Shown: positions 52,965-61,924, counted from the first letter of the stretch. The stretch is 64,000 bases of DNA from an uncultured Oscillospiraceae bacterium (GCA_934569045.1 CAKTJX010000006.1:13768-77767), one strand, 5' to 3'. Notes: generated from the letters alone by a model not told the origin. Translations and numbers: made by a program.

Positions 52965-54101
52965 ATGACAATAAAATCTCTGTACGATGAGTTTGAGGAG
53001 AAGTTTACTCCTCGGTACGCCAGCTATTACAATATCCAGATCCACCCCAAGCAGCTTTTCAGTGGAAACCGCACGGACGAAAAATTGAAGTGCCGTGCTT
53101 TTATCGAGAAGCATTTCACGGATGGCTGTAAAAAAGAGGCGCTTGACCTTTCGTTCCGGAAAAGCTACGATGACAGTAGCCGTGTCGTCCATATGACAGC
53201 ATTATATTTGCTCGGTTTAAAGTTGGGAAGCTTGTTTAAGCGCAGCGTTCAGGAAGAATTTAATAAAAATGTTTCCGGCAATACAAGCTGGTTCGATTTT
53301 AAGTATACTTGGTTTTTAACCTGTCTATACCATGATACCGCCAGTTGTGTTGAAAATAATATTGGAGCAGTTGATAAATCCAAATTCAAAAGGAGTCCGT
53401 ATACCACACCAGTTTGGCCCGATGATCCCGGCCTTAGAGTTTCCTTCCGTGGCTCAAATGAGCTGGCGGAACATTACTATCAGTACAGGGAAAGCTCCAG
53501 AATGTTTGATCACGGCATTGCCGGAGGGTTTCTGCTTTTTGACAAGCTGGTTGAGAATTTCAAGAAACAAACTGCTGGCTACGATTTGGAGCACGGACCG
53601 ATAATCATTGACGGACTGCATTGGCGTAAAGAACATATTGACCATTTTCGTTATATTGCAGACGCAATTATCTGCCACAACATGTGGACGGTTCAAGCCA
53701 CAGACATTGCCGGGGTAGAAACCTATAAGAAATTTAGTTTGGAGAAGCTGATCATTGATCCCACCAGCACTGAGGATCAGCGGCTTTCCCAGCGCAACTA
53801 TCCGTTACAATTTATGCTCTGCCTTTTGGACACAATTGAACCAACCAAAAGATTTGAGAACCTTTCCGCAAAAGATGTTTTTACGAGCATTTCCATTCAG
53901 AAACTACCTGCCAGACAGATACGGATTGCATGGAAGGGTGAAATGGAGAAAAAATCTGGATATGAAACGTGGGAAAAAGCTATCTGCGGCCTGGCAGATT
54001 GGATTCAAGTGGATGTGTCACGGCAGGAGTCAGAAGGCGATTGGAACTATGTAACAGTTGAATTTCATCCTGCAAGGCATCGCACAATTCGCTTGCATTG
54101 A
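52965..54101 (+). CDS. HD-domain-like protein inserted in pglX
   Basis: 378 residues. ATG 52965 has GAGGTGG just upstream, using the last bases of the pglX 5' piece, so the two are coupled. Candidate HD-superfamily ligands are His76 (RVVHMTALY), His123-Asp124 (LYHDTAS), His183 (FDHGIAGG) and His238 (IICHNMW). These give an H...HD...H...H pattern of metal-dependent phosphohydrolases, with long insertions. No close family is recognised. As cargo in a defence operon, a nucleotide-cleaving effector is possible. Confidence 0.55.
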   Translation: MTIKSLYDEFEEKFTPRYASYYNIQIHPKQLFSGNRTDEKLKCRAFIEKHFTDGCKKEALDLSFRKSYDDSSRVVHMTALYLLGLKLGSLFKRSVQEEFNKNVSGNTSWFDFKYTWFLTCLYHDTASCVENNIGAVDKSKFKRSPYTTPVWPDDPGLRVSFRGSNELAEHYYQYRESSRMFDHGIAGGFLLFDKLVENFKKQTAGYDLEHGPIIIDGLHWRKEHIDHFRYIADAIICHNMWTVQATDIAGVETYKKFSLEKLIIDPTSTEDQRLSQRNYPLQFMLCLLDTIEPTKRFENLSAKDVFTSISIQKLPARQIRIAWKGEMEKKSGYETWEKAICGLADWIQVDVSRQESEGDWNYVTVEFHPARHRTIRLH

Positions 54102-54105
54102 CGTT

Positions 54106-54843
54106 TTTTTCTCCCAGTGTACAATACGCCTTGTTCGCCAGTTTCGGGACCGGCTAGTTGTGGAAAGTCCCGGTGGTCTGCCCTTCGGCATTACGCTTGA
54201 CAACATACTGGATCGCCAGCTTCCGCGCAATCGCCGAATAGCTGAAACCCTGTCCCTGTGTGGCATGGTGGAGCGTTCCGGGCAAGGCATGAACCTGATG
54301 TTTGAGCTGAGTGTGCAGGAGGCAAAACTACTTCCTGACTTTACAGGTACAGACGACTTTTTCGTCAGCCTTACACTGAACGGACTGATTATCGACAAAG
54401 CTATGCTTTCTGTGCTCAATCGAATCAGTGAAAGATGTGAGGAACTTCTGTCCACAGAGGATTTTTTGGCAATCAACGCACTGTATCATGAGCAGCCACT
54501 GGATAACAAAATGCAGTCCAGATTGAACCATCTGGTCGATATGGGCATCGTTGAGCATATCGGTCGAAAGAAATATGTCCTTGCAAGAAGTCTCTATGCG
54601 GCGACAGGAAAAACCGGTGTGCATACTCGACACATCGGTCTGGATCGAGATACCAACAAGGAACTGCTGCTCAAGCACATTCGTCAGAACAATGAAATTG
54701 GCACCCCGTTCAAGGAATTGCAGCAAGTTTTGCCGGGACTCAATCGTAATCAGATACAAGTGTTGATGAGAGAACTCAAAGGAGGCGGAAAAGTTGTTTG
54801 CAAAGGCAAAACCAGCGCTGCAAGATGGTTTATCATCAAGTGA
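54106..54843 (+). pseudogene. C-terminal remnant of an AlbA_2/schlafen-like ATP-binding regulator
   Basis: The frame starts abruptly near 54106 and carries FRDRLVVESPGGLPFGITLDNILDRQLPRNRRIAETLSLCGMVERSGQG. This is the HATPase_c_4 block of AlbA_2-type proteins, which normally follows about 250 N-terminal residues. Those are absent and no ribosome site or good start exists; the only early starts are TTG-type within the HD gene. The rest, with two winged-helix segments, reads through intact to 54843. I call it a 5'-truncated gene. Confidence 0.7.
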
Positions 54844-54951
54844 TGTGCGGATAACTTAAATCATGTTTTGCGTTTAACTTGCGACTAACTTAAAACCAAC
54901 TTGCGACCTGTTCAGCAAGTCAGTTGCCGAGCTGTTGGAGGAATCGTCGAT

Positions 54952-55146
54952 ATGGCAATCACCAGAGAAAATGCTGCCACTTTGCGGCGTAAAAGTAATC
55001 TACGAAACATTAGTTGGACTTTTGCTGCTTACTGCATGAGCATCAGCGAATCGACCCGCAGAAATCTTGACCGCATCGCCAGCGGTCAGACCAGCTATCA
55101 GCAGGTTTTAACAGAGCTGCGGGCGAAGTACGAAAAGAGAGAATAA
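54952..55146 (+). CDS. Small VbhA-like antitoxin or orphan regulator
   Basis: 64 residues starting at ATG 54952 after GGAGGAAT. The second half, SISESTRRNLDRIASGQTSYQQVLTELRAKYEKRE, resembles VbhA/Fic antitoxin tails. No Fic toxin gene lies downstream. The upstream gap has direct repeats ACTTGCGAC. It may be a leftover of a toxin-antitoxin pair carried with the insert. Confidence 0.45.
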   Translation: MAITRENAATLRRKSNLRNISWTFAAYCMSISESTRRNLDRIASGQTSYQQVLTELRAKYEKRE

Positions 55147-55195
55147 AGCGTTCTGTGATGTCTTGATGCAATGTTTGGAAACGGAGGAATAGGCA

Positions 55196-56245
55196 ATGGG
55201 AAGACTGATTTCCGATAAATACGCTGCGTGGAAGCAGGAGTGTGAAGCCCGCTTTCAGCAGCTGAAAAAGAACGAAGAAGAACTCAACCGTATTTTTATC
55301 GATATCTATGGCCTGCAGGACGAGCTGACGCCGGAGGTTGCAGAGAGAGATATCACTGTCCATCGGGTATACGACAGCAAAGACGATGTGCCGGAATCCA
55401 TGAGAGGCAGCAATTACGTCCGTACCATGCGGGACGAGATCGTTTCTCTAATATCCTATGCTGTAGGCTGCATGTTTGGGCGGTATTCCTTGAATGCGGA
55501 GGGCTTGGTATATGCTGGTGGAAACTGGGACGATGTTTATCGAAGAAATCGTCTTGGAAACGGTAGCGGAGATACAATTACCGTTGGCGGTGTTAGGATA
55601 GCTCTTAACAAGAATTACACGCAGGTCAATATAAATGACGAATGGGAGAACTGTACATTTCCGGTTGATGGGGATAATATTATTCCTATCAGTGATGATG
55701 AGTATTTTGACGATGATATTGTCGGTCGGTTTGTGGAGTTCGTGAAAACGGTCTATGGCGAGGACACGCTGGACGAAAACCTGAAATTCATCGCCGATGC
55801 GCTGGGCGGTAAGGGTGCCCCAAAGGATGTCATTCGGAACTATTTCCTGGGTGATTTCTACGCTGATCATTGCAAGATTTATCAGAAGCGCCCCATCTAC
55901 TGGCTGTTTGACAGCGGCAAGAAGAACGGCTTCAAGGCGCTGATCTATATGCACCGCTACAGAGAAGACACCATTGCCCGGATCCGTACCGATTATGTCC
56001 ATGAGCAGCAGGGACGCTATCGCACGGCCATTGCCGACTTAGAAAGCCGGATTGTCAATGCCGATACCGGCAGCCGGGTGAAGCTTACCAAGCAGCTGAC
56101 CAAGCTCCGGGATCAGGCCGAGGAGCTGCGGGTGTACGAAGAAAAAATCCATCACCTTGCCGACCAGATGATTCGGATCGACTTGGATGATGGCGTGAAG
56201 TACAATTACGAATTATTCCAGGATGTGCTGGCAAAAATAAAATAA
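55196..56245 (+). CDS. pglX: BREX PglX, C-terminal piece
   Basis: 349 residues. ATG 55196 follows GGAGGAATA, so this piece can be translated on its own. It starts MGRLISDKYAAWKQECEARF and contains EELNRIFIDIYGLQDELTPEV, LISYAVGCMFGRYSLNAEGL, DDEYFDDDIVGRFVEFVKTVYGE and KIYQKRPIYWLFDSGKKNGFKALIYMHRY. All are landmarks of the PglX C-terminus, ending in a coiled coil. It continues almost exactly where the N-terminal piece ends (NPLV then GRLISDKY). The two pieces sum to about 1225 residues, the normal PglX length. Confidence 0.88.
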   Translation: MGRLISDKYAAWKQECEARFQQLKKNEEELNRIFIDIYGLQDELTPEVAERDITVHRVYDSKDDVPESMRGSNYVRTMRDEIVSLISYAVGCMFGRYSLNAEGLVYAGGNWDDVYRRNRLGNGSGDTITVGGVRIALNKNYTQVNINDEWENCTFPVDGDNIIPISDDEYFDDDIVGRFVEFVKTVYGEDTLDENLKFIADALGGKGAPKDVIRNYFLGDFYADHCKIYQKRPIYWLFDSGKKNGFKALIYMHRYREDTIARIRTDYVHEQQGRYRTAIADLESRIVNADTGSRVKLTKQLTKLRDQAEELRVYEEKIHHLADQMIRIDLDDGVKYNYELFQDVLAKIK

Positions 56246-56261
56246 GGGAGGGAAAAAATCT

Positions 56262-57635
56262 ATGGATGAAGGTACGATGATCCTGAAAAAACTTACACTC
56301 AAAAACTACCGTGCTTTTGAAGAATTTGAGATAGAATTCCACGATAAACTGACGGTGATCGTTGGCGTAAACGGGGCCGGTAAGACAACCGTCCTGGATG
56401 CCGCTGCGGCTGCGTTAAGTGCCTATCTTGCGGGCTTTGACGGGCTGGGGCTCTACAAAATTACACCGGAGGACGCAAGGGTAAAATGCGTGAAACTGGG
56501 GGATATGGTAGCTACGCAACCCCAGTATCCTGTGGAAATTGATGCTGCTGCAAGTGTGTATTATCCCAATACCGAAAATGGAATGAATACGCTTGTAAAA
56601 GAAGCATTTACGGATCGGCTTTTTACATGGAAGCGTTTGCGCAACAGTGCCTCTGCCCATGCGCGGCAGAATACAAAGGATATTGCGCAGATGCAGAAAG
56701 TAGGCGCCTTTTACCAGTCCCTCATAAGAATGGGGGATGGGATTGATGCGCAAATCGTTACTGCACCCATTCTAGCTTATTATTCCACACGAAGATTCTG
56801 GGAAAATGTCGATCCCAAGGATATGCTGAAAGCCAATATTTCCCGTCAGGATGCCTACAAAGAATGCCTGGATGCGCACCTGAATCTTTCTGCGCTAAAA
56901 ACCTGGTTTGAGCGTATGACCTATAAAGAACTCCAGGCAGGCAAGAGAAGCAAGACTTTTTGGGCCGTCAGAAAAGCAATGGCAGAGGTATTTGAAGATA
57001 TATCTGGCTCCACGGATGTAGATGTATGGATGAATCTGGACACCAGAGAAATTGAAATCAGCTTCAAAGACACTAACGGCGCATGGAGCAGCCTGACCTT
57101 GAACCAGCTGAGCGATGGATATAAGGGAACGATTTGCCTGATTGCGGATATTGCCTACCGTATGGCTGTATTGAATCCACAGCTGGAGGAGAACGTGCTA
57201 AAAAACACAGGCGGCATTGTACTGATCGACGAGGTGGATCTGCATCTGCATCCCGCATGGCAGCAGCGAATTTTGAGCGACTTAATGAATATTTTCCCAA
57301 AGGTACAGTTTATTGTCAGTACCCATGCCCCATCCGTCATCAGCTGTGTCAAAACTGAAAATTTGAGGATCTTGCGGAATAATCAAATTGAGCCGATCGC
57401 AGCGCAGGTTTATGGGGATGATGTAAATTCCTTACTGCAGCGTGTTATGGAGGTTCCGGCACGAAATCCGAAAACGGCAAAGCTGTTTGATGAGTTCTAT
57501 CGGTATTTAAAGGATGGTCAGTTCTACGATGCGGAAAACACCCTCAATCAAATTGAACTCCAGAGAGATTATCACGATACAGAGCTTGCCGGATGCCGGA
57601 CGAAGCTGAAGCTGGAGCGCATTAGGAGAGGCTGA
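56262..57635 (+). CDS. ptuA: Septu ATPase PtuA (AAA_15/21-type)
   Basis: 457 residues. RecF/ABC-like ATPase: Walker A is VIVGVNGAGKTTVLDAAAAAL (residues about 34-54), the signature-like NQLSDGYKGT precedes Walker B GGIVLIDEVDLHLHPAWQQ, and the His-switch segment is FIVSTHAPSVIS. Followed two bases later by an HNH gene, it matches PtuA of Septu, which forms a complex with PtuB. GGAGGG lies ten bases before ATG 56262. It sits between pglX and pglZ in the BREX operon, co-directional. Confidence 0.85.
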   Translation: MDEGTMILKKLTLKNYRAFEEFEIEFHDKLTVIVGVNGAGKTTVLDAAAAALSAYLAGFDGLGLYKITPEDARVKCVKLGDMVATQPQYPVEIDAAASVYYPNTENGMNTLVKEAFTDRLFTWKRLRNSASAHARQNTKDIAQMQKVGAFYQSLIRMGDGIDAQIVTAPILAYYSTRRFWENVDPKDMLKANISRQDAYKECLDAHLNLSALKTWFERMTYKELQAGKRSKTFWAVRKAMAEVFEDISGSTDVDVWMNLDTREIEISFKDTNGAWSSLTLNQLSDGYKGTICLIADIAYRMAVLNPQLEENVLKNTGGIVLIDEVDLHLHPAWQQRILSDLMNIFPKVQFIVSTHAPSVISCVKTENLRILRNNQIEPIAAQVYGDDVNSLLQRVMEVPARNPKTAKLFDEFYRYLKDGQFYDAENTLNQIELQRDYHDTELAGCRTKLKLERIRRG

Positions 57636-57637
57636 GG

Positions 57638-58363
57638 ATGATAAAGATCATAAAAGGCACCGAGCCGGAGGGGCTTAAAAGGCTCCGGGAAAGATGTGCC
57701 AGAGAAGGGCTGTCAGAATCCGATGCATACAAGAGACTGAAAAATCCTCTAAAAGAAAGGGTTCGCAGACAAATGGTGGAGGAGCAGGGGCAATTGTGCG
57801 CCTATTGCATGTGCAGAATACCAAGGACCGACGTAGAAGAAGGCATTTCGCCTATTCGAATCGAGCACTTTGACCCCAGAAACCCCGTTGACACCCATTC
57901 CTGCGGACAGGGCCTGGCATATTCTAATTTACTGGCGGTATGCAACGGAAATACAACCAGGAAGGATTCTCCCAATGCCCATACCAAAGAAGACCTTACC
58001 TGTGATGTGCACCGCGGAAACACAGAATTTCGGAAAATCAATCCCTGTGATGAATCAACCTTGGAAACGATCGTATATGATATTCAAGGGAACATTTCTG
58101 CGACAGATGAAGATGTGAACTTTGATCTTGTGGAAACGCTGAATCTGAATTGCCCGGAATCCCCAATCAGATCTGAGCGAGAGGCGGCATTGGCTGCCTT
58201 GATTGGGGACATGGGAAATTTGGGTGAGAACGATTTGCTCCGGTATTGTCAGGTGCGCTTAACGGCATTCTTGGGAGAAACAAATCCCAAAACACCCTAT
58301 GTTGGGATACTTCTGTGGTACTTGAAGGATATGGTAAAGGCGCTTTCTGCACAGGAAGCGTAG
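57638..58363 (+). CDS. ptuB: Septu HNH nuclease PtuB
   Basis: 241 residues of the TIGR02646/PtuB type. The start MIKIIKGTEPEGLKRLRER is typical. The HNH zinc and catalytic segment includes CAYCMCRI, IRIEHFDPR (catalytic His) and YSNLLAVCNGN. DNA or nucleic-acid cleavage is the expected effector action, held in check by PtuA. A related gene pair is used by some retrons, but no reverse transcriptase is nearby. It begins two bases after ptuA. Confidence 0.85.
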   Translation: MIKIIKGTEPEGLKRLRERCAREGLSESDAYKRLKNPLKERVRRQMVEEQGQLCAYCMCRIPRTDVEEGISPIRIEHFDPRNPVDTHSCGQGLAYSNLLAVCNGNTTRKDSPNAHTKEDLTCDVHRGNTEFRKINPCDESTLETIVYDIQGNISATDEDVNFDLVETLNLNCPESPIRSEREAALAALIGDMGNLGENDLLRYCQVRLTAFLGETNPKTPYVGILLWYLKDMVKALSAQEA

Positions 58364-58376
58364 ATGGTACATAGTT

Positions 58377-60977
58377 ATGGAAATTGATAATATCAAGAAG
58401 GAACTGAGTCGAAGATTCTCGTTTCCCCTCCCTGAGTTCTATAAGCGCCGGATCATCTTCTGGTATGACGAAGATCAAGAGTTTCAAGATCAGTTGGAGG
58501 GAATCTCTCTGGACGGCGTAGAGCTGCTGATCCTCACCGGCAGCAACACCTTTGCTGCAAAGAAGAAAATCTGTGAGGATTGCCCTACGACAAATTTTCT
58601 CGTTTACGATCCCCGCTCTTTCACCAAGGATGATGACAACTGGCTCATCAATGTGCAGCTCTACAGTGAAGAGTTCCGGGCGGACCTTATTTCGATCTGG
58701 ATGGACGAAATGGGGCTGCCTGCCACCCCCATTATCCGCAATCAGGTGAAGCACTATCGGAAGTTCTTCCGGGCAAAGGATCGCAGAGATGCTGTTAAGA
58801 AGCTGAGTGGAAACATCAACAATGCGCCGCAAATGCATCTGGCGGTCATGGCCGCGCTCAGCGGCTGCGATGACATTCAACCCAATAAAATCATCAAGGC
58901 AGTCATTCATGCCGGTCTCGATATGGATACCAACGAGGCCTATCAGAACTTCCTGACCTATGGTTCGGAAAAGCCATTCTGGGTTATGGTATCTCAGGCG
59001 ACGGGCTATAGCGAAGGCGATGATTCCAGCCTGGGAAGACTATCTATTCATATGCTGCTCACTGCGTCGACCCGGACCATGCACCTGGAGCACTTGGCCG
59101 GACTGGATGCCTTCATTTCCACACCGCATCAGGCCTACTGCTATGATTTCGTCTCGGACTGGCTGCACAGTGCGGACAATATGCAGCTATATGAGGTTGC
59201 CCGGTATGTGGAAGAGGAAGTTCGCCTGCCACAGCGTTTTGCAAAAATACCAATCGAGGAGCGGGTGGATACAGGATGCTTCCCTTGTATTAACGAGACG
59301 ATCCTCATTGCCCTGATGAAGGAGATCAGCGACCAGATCGTTCAGGTGGATACCATCCAGGCCGTTGTGGAAAAACGCCGGACAATGGCCTGGTACAGCG
59401 GCGTTTCCAGCTACTATGAGGGCCTGATGCAGGTTGCCAATATGCAGGCCTTCTTTATGGAGCACTCTGCCGGTTTCCATACTGTGGAACCCCATAAGAT
59501 CTGGGCGGAATACACATCTGATTATTACCGGATGGACACCTATTATCGGCAGTTCCATCTTTGCTTCCAGCGCAGCTTGACAGCATCCGATCCACTATTG
59601 GATGACCTGTTCAAACATGTTGCCGATAGAGTGGAAGGCCTGTACGCTCACTGGTTCCTGGGTTTTCTCGGACAAAACTGGACAGATGCCTGTGCAGACA
59701 ATATGGCAGAGTATGGCCGTGTGCTGGAGGTTCCGCAGCAAGTGGACTTCTATCGGAGCAAGGTCAGTCACAGCGAGAACCGGGTTTTTGTGATTATTTC
59801 CGATGCGTTCCGCTATGAGGTGGCAGCATCCCTCTCCGAACAGCTTCAGCGTGAAATGCAGTGCAAGGTATCCCTTGGAAGCTGCCAGTCCATTTTCCCA
59901 TCGGTTACGAAGTTTGGCATGGCCGCACTGCTCCCACATAAGAAGCTGGAGGTGGTTCAGCGCAGCAACGGAGTCCTTGGTATTCTGGCGGATGGCCAAT
60001 CTACTGAGGCCGGAAACCGGGACAAGGTTCTCAAGGCAGCACACGCTGCCAGCGTTGCGCTGAAATACGATAATATCATTGGTTTGAAGCGTGCAGATCG
60101 TCAGGCACTTGTGAAGGGCTTGGATGTCGTTTATATCTACCATGACAAAGTAGATGAGGCCAGTCATACCTCAGACAGCGCTGTGTTCCCGGCCTGTGAT
60201 GATGCCATTACAGAAATCAAAAATCTGATTCGGATCATCGTCAATGAGTTTGGCGGAACCAATGTTATTGTCACTGCTGACCACGGCTTCCTCTATACTT
60301 ATAGCCCCTTGAGTGAGGATGATAAGGTGGATAAGACGACTCCCGCGGAGCACGATGTGGAAGTGGATCGCCGGTACTTGATCACTCAGAAAGGCACAAA
60401 GCCGGATTATCTGCTGCCTGTCCGCTTCATGGGCGGTGAGACAGAGTATGATGCGTTTGCTCCCCGTGAGAATGTCCGAATCAAGAAAAAAGGCGGTGGC
60501 CTAAACTTTGTCCACGGCGGTATTAGCCTTCAGGAAATGGTCGTTCCCGTTCTGGAGTTCCAGTTCCTGCGCAACTCCAGTAAAATCTATCAGCGCAACA
60601 AGGACAAGTTTGATACAAAACCTGCGACCATCAGCCTATTGTCAGCAGGCCGCAAGGTTAGCAATATGATTTTCTCCCTGAACTTCTTCCAGAAGGAGGC
60701 TGTAGGCGGAAATCGTGAGGCAGCAAACTATCTATTGTACTTTACCGATGTCAATGGCCAGAAGATCAGCGATGTAAACAAGCTCATTGCAGACAAGACC
60801 AGCGATAACGCACAGGAGCGCACCTTCCGCTGCAACTTCAATCTGCGCTCTCAGAAGTACAGCAACCGGGAAACCTATTACCTGGTGATCGAGAACGAAA
60901 GCGGGCTGCAAGCACCGATTCGAGAGGAGTTCCAGATCGACATTGCTTTTGCTGTGGACGAATTCAACTTCTTCTAA
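58377..60977 (+). CDS. pglZ: BREX phosphatase-like protein PglZ (type A)
   Basis: 866 residues. The alkaline-phosphatase fold is marked by VFVIISDAFRYEVAASLSEQL (metal/nucleophile region, about residue 470) and NVIVTADHGFLYTYSPL (about 630). The N-terminal RRIIFWYDEDQEFQDQLEGI and GGGLNFVHGGISLQEMVVPVLEF are further PglZ marks. It seems intact. The ribosome site is weak; translation may rely on coupling to ptuB 13 bases upstream. It is essential in BREX defence. Confidence 0.92.
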   Translation: MEIDNIKKELSRRFSFPLPEFYKRRIIFWYDEDQEFQDQLEGISLDGVELLILTGSNTFAAKKKICEDCPTTNFLVYDPRSFTKDDDNWLINVQLYSEEFRADLISIWMDEMGLPATPIIRNQVKHYRKFFRAKDRRDAVKKLSGNINNAPQMHLAVMAALSGCDDIQPNKIIKAVIHAGLDMDTNEAYQNFLTYGSEKPFWVMVSQATGYSEGDDSSLGRLSIHMLLTASTRTMHLEHLAGLDAFISTPHQAYCYDFVSDWLHSADNMQLYEVARYVEEEVRLPQRFAKIPIEERVDTGCFPCINETILIALMKEISDQIVQVDTIQAVVEKRRTMAWYSGVSSYYEGLMQVANMQAFFMEHSAGFHTVEPHKIWAEYTSDYYRMDTYYRQFHLCFQRSLTASDPLLDDLFKHVADRVEGLYAHWFLGFLGQNWTDACADNMAEYGRVLEVPQQVDFYRSKVSHSENRVFVIISDAFRYEVAASLSEQLQREMQCKVSLGSCQSIFPSVTKFGMAALLPHKKLEVVQRSNGVLGILADGQSTEAGNRDKVLKAAHAASVALKYDNIIGLKRADRQALVKGLDVVYIYHDKVDEASHTSDSAVFPACDDAITEIKNLIRIIVNEFGGTNVIVTADHGFLYTYSPLSEDDKVDKTTPAEHDVEVDRRYLITQKGTKPDYLLPVRFMGGETEYDAFAPRENVRIKKKGGGLNFVHGGISLQEMVVPVLEFQFLRNSSKIYQRNKDKFDTKPATISLLSAGRKVSNMIFSLNFFQKEAVGGNREAANYLLYFTDVNGQKISDVNKLIADKTSDNAQERTFRCNFNLRSQKYSNRETYYLVIENESGLQAPIREEFQIDIAFAVDEFNFF

Positions 60978-61001
60978 ATAACTTCCAAGGAGGACAACGA
61001 G

Positions 61002-61215
61002 ATGGCCGATTTTGAAACGAGCGCCAGTACTCGTGAAATAATCAAGGACAAGCTGCGCCAGAACTTTGATGGAAAAACTGTCCGAAAAGAACTGACGAAG
61101 AGAATCAAGGAAGGCGCGAATGTGCCTACCTACCTATGTCCTTGAGTTCCTCCTTGGGCAGTATTGTAGTTCGGGCGATGAGGAAATCATCTTACGCGGC
61201 TTAAAAGCAAGCTAG
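61002..61215 (+). pseudogene. brxL: brxL remnant (truncated and frameshifted)
   Basis: AAGGAGG and ATG 61002 open MADFETSASTREIIKDKL, then FDGKTVRKELTKRIKEGANVPTY, the clear start of the Lon-like BREX protein BrxL. A 4 bp tandem duplication (ACCT repeated near 61127-61136) shifts the frame, giving a stop at 61143. In the other frame it continues VLEFLLGQYCSSGDEEII to a TAG at 61213. The remaining 600 or so residues of BrxL, including ATPase and protease domains, are missing. Confidence 0.85.
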
Positions 61216-61348
61216 AGACGAGAGAAGAACAAACATGCTTGAACGATATTGACGCAAGAAACGGGCAATAGTTTAGGAACACCACAGCACGATACTTCAT
61301 TGACGCAATTATGCTCTGTTTTACGCAAGAGAGGTGAAAGAAAAACAG

Positions 61349-61377
61349 TTGCAATGTAACGAAATGCGTGATATAAT
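61349..61377 (+). promoter_or_regulatory. Promoter of the 127-residue gene
   Basis: TTGCAA and TATAAT are 17 bases apart. The preceding gap 61216-61348 holds three TGACGCAA or TTACGCAA repeats and no gene. Confidence 0.8.
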
Positions 61378-61398
61378 AAAGCAAAGGAGGTGCAAGAA

Positions 61399-61782
61399 AT
61401 GTTTGATTTGGAAGGATTCACTGCGTTTAACTTTGATGAAGGTGTCCCCTATGTTTCTATCACTCCTAACGGTGTTACTTTCAACAAGTCTGTAACATTA
61501 AAGCTGGGAACACCAGAGTATGTATTGTTACTAATTAACGCAGACAAAAAGCAGATTGCCCTGGTGCCCTGTGCGCAGGATACACCAAATGCGGCACCAT
61601 ATTATCGCCCGAAGCAAAGCGGGATTCTTTCTGTTCGCTGGAATGCACGGGACCTACTCAATACATTGGAATACATTACGGGCTGGAAATTGAAGGATAC
61701 GACTTATCGTGTGGATGGGACGTTAATTCCAGAGTCTGGGTTGATGATTTTTGACCTGAATAAAGCAGTGGAACTCACTTAA
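61399..61782 (+). CDS. Hypothetical 127-residue protein of the element
   Basis: ATG 61399 follows AAAGGAGG. The product is a soluble, mostly beta-rich protein (MFDLEGFTAFNFDEGVPYVS, then TLKLGTPEYVLLLINADKKQIALVPC). I recognise no family. Its own promoter and terminator show it is an independent unit at the right end of the element, outside the BREX operon. Confidence 0.65.
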   Translation: MFDLEGFTAFNFDEGVPYVSITPNGVTFNKSVTLKLGTPEYVLLLINADKKQIALVPCAQDTPNAAPYYRPKQSGILSVRWNARDLLNTLEYITGWKLKDTTYRVDGTLIPESGLMIFDLNKAVELT

Positions 61783-61815
61783 TAGTTGTTTGCAGCGAAA
61801 GCTGAAAACATAAAA

Positions 61816-61924
61816 AATCCGCCTGAGCTGCAACTCAAGCGGATGATTGGAAAAAGTGAATACAGCGAACCGCCATATAAACTCTCTCTAGCAAGAATAG
61901 TTTATATGCTGCGTTCACTTTTTG
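61816..61924. terminator. Two consecutive hairpins after the 127-residue gene
   Basis: The first (ATCCGCCTGAG / CTCAAGCGGAT, 61816-61843) is followed by a T run on the minus strand. The second is large: AAAAAGTGAA / TTCACTTTTT outside and ATATAAACT / AGTTTATAT inside (61851-61924), ending in TTTTT on the plus strand. Together they insulate both directions. Confidence 0.7.

Noticed and set aside
54058..54843. The frame from a TTG at 54058 as an intact regulator gene
   Set aside because: The start lies inside the HD gene, without a ribosome site, and the family's N-terminal half is missing; recorded as a pseudogene.
56262..58363. ATPase plus HNH pair considered as a retron effector
   Set aside because: The same pair occurs with Eco7-type retrons, but I see no reverse transcriptase or msr-msd-like region in the island. 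Stand-alone Septu fits better.
59595..60167. 190-codon minus-strand frame within pglZ
   Set aside because: Shadow of pglZ with no start context.
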